In this document: piece after piece, positions 6,094 through 8,260 of the stretch | Position numbering within the stretch: position 1 is the stretch's first letter | Layout: every line of letters starts with the position of its first letter | DNA from: Sporomusaceae bacterium | GTDB taxonomy: Bacteria > Bacillota > Negativicutes > DSM-13327 | Direction: 5' to 3' | Assembly (NCBI GenBank): GCA_027492445.1 | Contig: JAPUES010000054.1 | Location: 1-8,260 of the forward strand | DNA: 8,260 nt | The notes under the pieces: model-generated | Databases searched by the model: none | Seen by the model: the letters and a program-made list of their open reading frames with translations, nothing else | What the model was told of the DNA's origin: nothing | Program-made: the position numbers and the translations under genes

Positions 6094-7191
6094 ATGAAAG
6101 GTTTTAAGTTGAAATATTGGATCATTCCCGTAGTGTTCGTGATTGGTATGTTTGTAGTATTTCGCAGTGGGGCCTTCTCTAGCGGCAAAACCCCGCCCCC
6201 AGGTAATAATTCGGCTATAAATGTAAAAGCTGCAGAAGCTCAATATATAGATGCTGTGCCCAAATTAATTTTGAATGGTTCAATGGAAGGACAGACTTCA
6301 GCAACCGTTAGTGCAAAATTAGGGGGGCGCATTGAAGAAGTGATGGTACAAGAAGGACAATCTGTAAAAGTTGGTGAGATATTAGCTAAGCTCGAAAGTG
6401 TTGAGTTAGCTAACGCTGTGCGTACCGCTCAGGATGCTGTCAATAAAGCCCAGGTTAATTATGACTTAGCTATGACGGATTATAACCGCTATCAAAAGTT
6501 GCAATCTCTTGGAGCTATTTCCCAGCAACAATTAGATACAGCTAATGCTAAGGTGAGAATTGCTCAGGCGGAGTTGTCGAGTGCAACGAACAATCAAAGC
6601 AGTGCACAGCAGCAATATGGCTATGGCGTGATTACTGCCCCAGTTGATGGACTCGTAGCCAATGTAACGGCGACAATCGGTCAAGTGGTTTCTTCTGGTG
6701 CCGCCCTAATGACCGTACAGGATATTCGCCAAGTGTATGCGGTTGTTAATATTGAGCAAAAAGATTTAGGTCTAATTAAAATAGGTCAGAAAGCAGAAGT
6801 CATTGTTGATTCTTATGGCGATAAAATATTTGAGGGGACGATTGATACCATTAATCCGGAAGCCGGAGTAGGAAATCGGATGTTTCGCACTAAAATCAAA
6901 ATTGATAATGTTGATGGACTGTTAAAGGCTGGAATGTTTGCACGGGTAGAATTGGCAACGGGCCAGTCAGCACAAATTTTAACGGTACCCCAAGCAGCGA
7001 TTATTCAAACAAAAGGAATTTATTATGTTTTTGTCGTTGACAAGGATAAAGTGATACGCCAGCAAGTTGAAATTGGTGCTGTTACAGGACAGACCATTCA
7101 GATTAAATCGGGTATTGAGCCTGGGGCTAAGGTAGTCATTAGCAATGTAAGCCAACTTAAAGATAATGAAGGAGTTAAAATCGTAGAGTAG
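6094..7191 (+). CDS. RND efflux periplasmic adaptor (HlyD/AcrA-type membrane fusion protein)
   Basis: Encodes 365 residues, typical for RND adaptors. The start has AAGGAGG with an ideal eight-base spacer. Domains in order: a basic N-terminus and one hydrophobic segment (about 9-23) with no lipobox cysteine, so it is membrane-anchored rather than a lipoprotein; first lipoyl half at 73-102 (GGRIEEVMVQEGQSVKVGEILAKL-type); an alpha-hairpin of alanine- and glutamine-rich heptads at about 104-167; second lipoyl half at 180-210 (TAPVDGLVANV...GQVVSSGAAL); a beta-barrel at about 212-290; and a membrane-proximal domain to the end with VPQAAI (298-303). It should bridge the inner-membrane RND permease to an outer-membrane channel. 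No channel gene is visible in the window. The permease gene begins 11 bases after its stop, so the two form an operon, probably controlled by the adjacent TetR protein through O2. Confidence 0.94.
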   Translation: MKGFKLKYWIIPVVFVIGMFVVFRSGAFSSGKTPPPGNNSAINVKAAEAQYIDAVPKLILNGSMEGQTSATVSAKLGGRIEEVMVQEGQSVKVGEILAKLESVELANAVRTAQDAVNKAQVNYDLAMTDYNRYQKLQSLGAISQQQLDTANAKVRIAQAELSSATNNQSSAQQQYGYGVITAPVDGLVANVTATIGQVVSSGAALMTVQDIRQVYAVVNIEQKDLGLIKIGQKAEVIVDSYGDKIFEGTIDTINPEAGVGNRMFRTKIKIDNVDGLLKAGMFARVELATGQSAQILTVPQAAIIQTKGIYYVFVVDKDKVIRQQVEIGAVTGQTIQIKSGIEPGAKVVISNVSQLKDNEGVKIVE

Positions 7192-7202
7192 AGGAGAGCG
7201 TC

Positions 7203-8260
7203 ATGAAAATCACGGAGATTAGCTTGCAACGCCCAGTATTTGCTACCGTGACAATACTGGCCCTTGTTGTGTTAGGCTTATTTAGTTATATGTCCTTAAA
7301 TGTAGATGAATATCCAAATGTTGAAATACCAGTTGTTTCTGTGACGGCTACTTATCCTGGGGCATCGCCGGAACAAGTTGCTTCTAAAATCACACAAAAG
7401 GTCGAGGAAGCAGTGAGTGTTGTGGCTGGTATTGAACATATCACGTCAACGGTAAAAGAAGGATCATCAACAACGGTGATTCAGTTTACCATGGAAACTT
7501 CAGCGGCTACTGCTGCCCAAGACGTGCGGGATAAAGTGGGGAGGATGCAAGGTGTTTTGCCTGATGAGGCAGACGCTCCCATTGTTATGAGATACGATCC
7601 TTCGGCAACGGCAGTTGCTTCCATTGCTCTTACGGGCAATCTTAGTCCACGAGAACTGACGGTTATCGCTAATGATATAGTAGCCAAGAGACTAGAAGCA
7701 ATTGCAGGGGTTGCCGCTGTCAATGTACAGGGGGGCATAGAACGAGAAATAAAAATTAATATGGATAGCAATAAAATTGCGGCTTATAATCTTACCATTC
7801 CTGAAATTATAAATAGTATACGCAGTGAAAATATGGACACTCCAGGCGGTAAAATCACGGATGGTAAACATGAGACTAGCTTACGTTCTGTCGGTAATTT
7901 ATCGTCCCCAGATCAATTATTAAAATTGCCTATCGCCCAAAGAAGTGGAGTGCAAATTTATGTTAGCCATATTGCGACCATTGAGGATACAGGAAAGGAT
8001 GCCCTTACCATTACAAAATTAAATGATAAAACTGCTATTGGTTTAGATATTATGAAACAGTCGGGCAGTAATACGGTAAAAGTAGTAGAAGATGCCAAGC
8101 TAGAACTAGAAAAAATTAAAAAAGAATTACCAGCAGGGACAGAGCTAGTAATGGTAAGAGATAATTCCAAAAAAATTAATGAATCTATTCATGATGTACT
8201 ATTTAACCTAGTGATTGGTGGTTTCTTGGCAGTTGCTATTGTCTTTTTATTTTTGGGAAA
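7203..8260 (+). CDS. RND efflux permease, AcrB/MdtB-like (partial, 5' end)
   Basis: The frame is open from the ATG at 7203 to the window edge, giving 352 complete codons of a protein normally a little over 1000 residues. AGGAG (7192-7196) sits six bases upstream, just past the adaptor stop. The product begins MKITEISLQRPVFATV, the classic RND start, followed by the first transmembrane helix (about 11-30). Next come the pore-domain hallmarks VDEYPNVEIPVVSVTATYPGA (33-53), then VEEAVSVVAGIEHITS, then DVRDKVGRMQGVLPDEADAP. The last residues (about 334-352, LVIGGFLAVAIVFLFLG) enter transmembrane helix 2. The protein would be a trimeric proton-driven exporter in the inner membrane. The sequence up to the edge shows no frameshift. 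The proton-relay aspartates lie beyond the window, so activity and substrate class (drugs, solvents, or other hydrophobic compounds) cannot be judged; the early motifs fit the HAE1 multidrug branch better than the metal-export branch. Confidence 0.95.
   Translation, partial: MKITEISLQRPVFATVTILALVVLGLFSYMSLNVDEYPNVEIPVVSVTATYPGASPEQVASKITQKVEEAVSVVAGIEHITSTVKEGSSTTVIQFTMETSAATAAQDVRDKVGRMQGVLPDEADAPIVMRYDPSATAVASIALTGNLSPRELTVIANDIVAKRLEAIAGVAAVNVQGGIEREIKINMDSNKIAAYNLTIPEIINSIRSENMDTPGGKITDGKHETSLRSVGNLSSPDQLLKLPIAQRSGVQIYVSHIATIEDTGKDALTITKLNDKTAIGLDIMKQSGSNTVKVVEDAKLELEKIKKELPAGTELVMVRDNSKKINESIHDVLFNLVIGGFLAVAIVFLFLG

Noticed and set aside
7481..7771. Minus-strand open frame opposite the RND permease
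   Set aside because: It is antisense to a clear RND gene whose own frame is continuous and carries family motifs.

Overview
The window most likely comes from a low-GC Firmicute with an outer membrane (class Negativicutes, Pelosinus/Sporomusa-like). This is inferred, not proven. The base composition is AT-rich, the ribosome binding sites are strong AGGAGG types and the promoters are sigma-A-like. Yet the right end encodes an RND-type tripartite efflux system, which normally needs a diderm envelope. No mobile element, CRISPR array, rRNA or tRNA gene was seen.

Left half, all on the minus strand. The RyR/AAA+ gene (4066-1484) is read first, then a solute-binding lipoprotein gene (1372-92), then the first 22 codons of a probable membrane sensor (66-1, running off the window). 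The large gene encodes 860 residues in three parts: an N-terminal region resembling a degenerate PfkB/ribokinase fold, a central AAA+ ATPase with intact Walker A and B motifs, and a C-terminal RyR-like domain. Its function is unknown and it is the most intriguing gene here. The binding-protein/sensor pair has no visible ABC permease gene and may form a ligand-sensing unit.

The 211-bp gap between the two halves (4067-4277) carries divergent promoters. TTGATT-17-TATAAT drives the RyR/AAA+ gene leftward. An extended -10 (TGGTATAAT) drives a PLP-dependent threonine-aldolase-family enzyme rightward (4278-5303).

Right half, plus strand. A TetR-family repressor (5409-5990) is followed by an HlyD/AcrA-like membrane-fusion adaptor (6094-7191) and an AcrB-like RND permease (7203 to the window end, truncated). 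Two near-identical 22-bp palindromes, 19 of 22 bases the same, form a clear regulatory circuit. One overlaps the start region of the tetR promoter and the other lies just upstream of the adaptor gene. The simplest model is that the TetR protein represses itself and the efflux genes until a ligand, probably a pump substrate, releases it. A weak AT-rich hairpin between tetR and the adaptor gene may reduce read-through.

Several start codons were moved inward from the longest open frame because of ribosome binding sites or promoter position: the binding protein to 1372, the RyR/AAA+ protein to 4066 and TetR to 5409.
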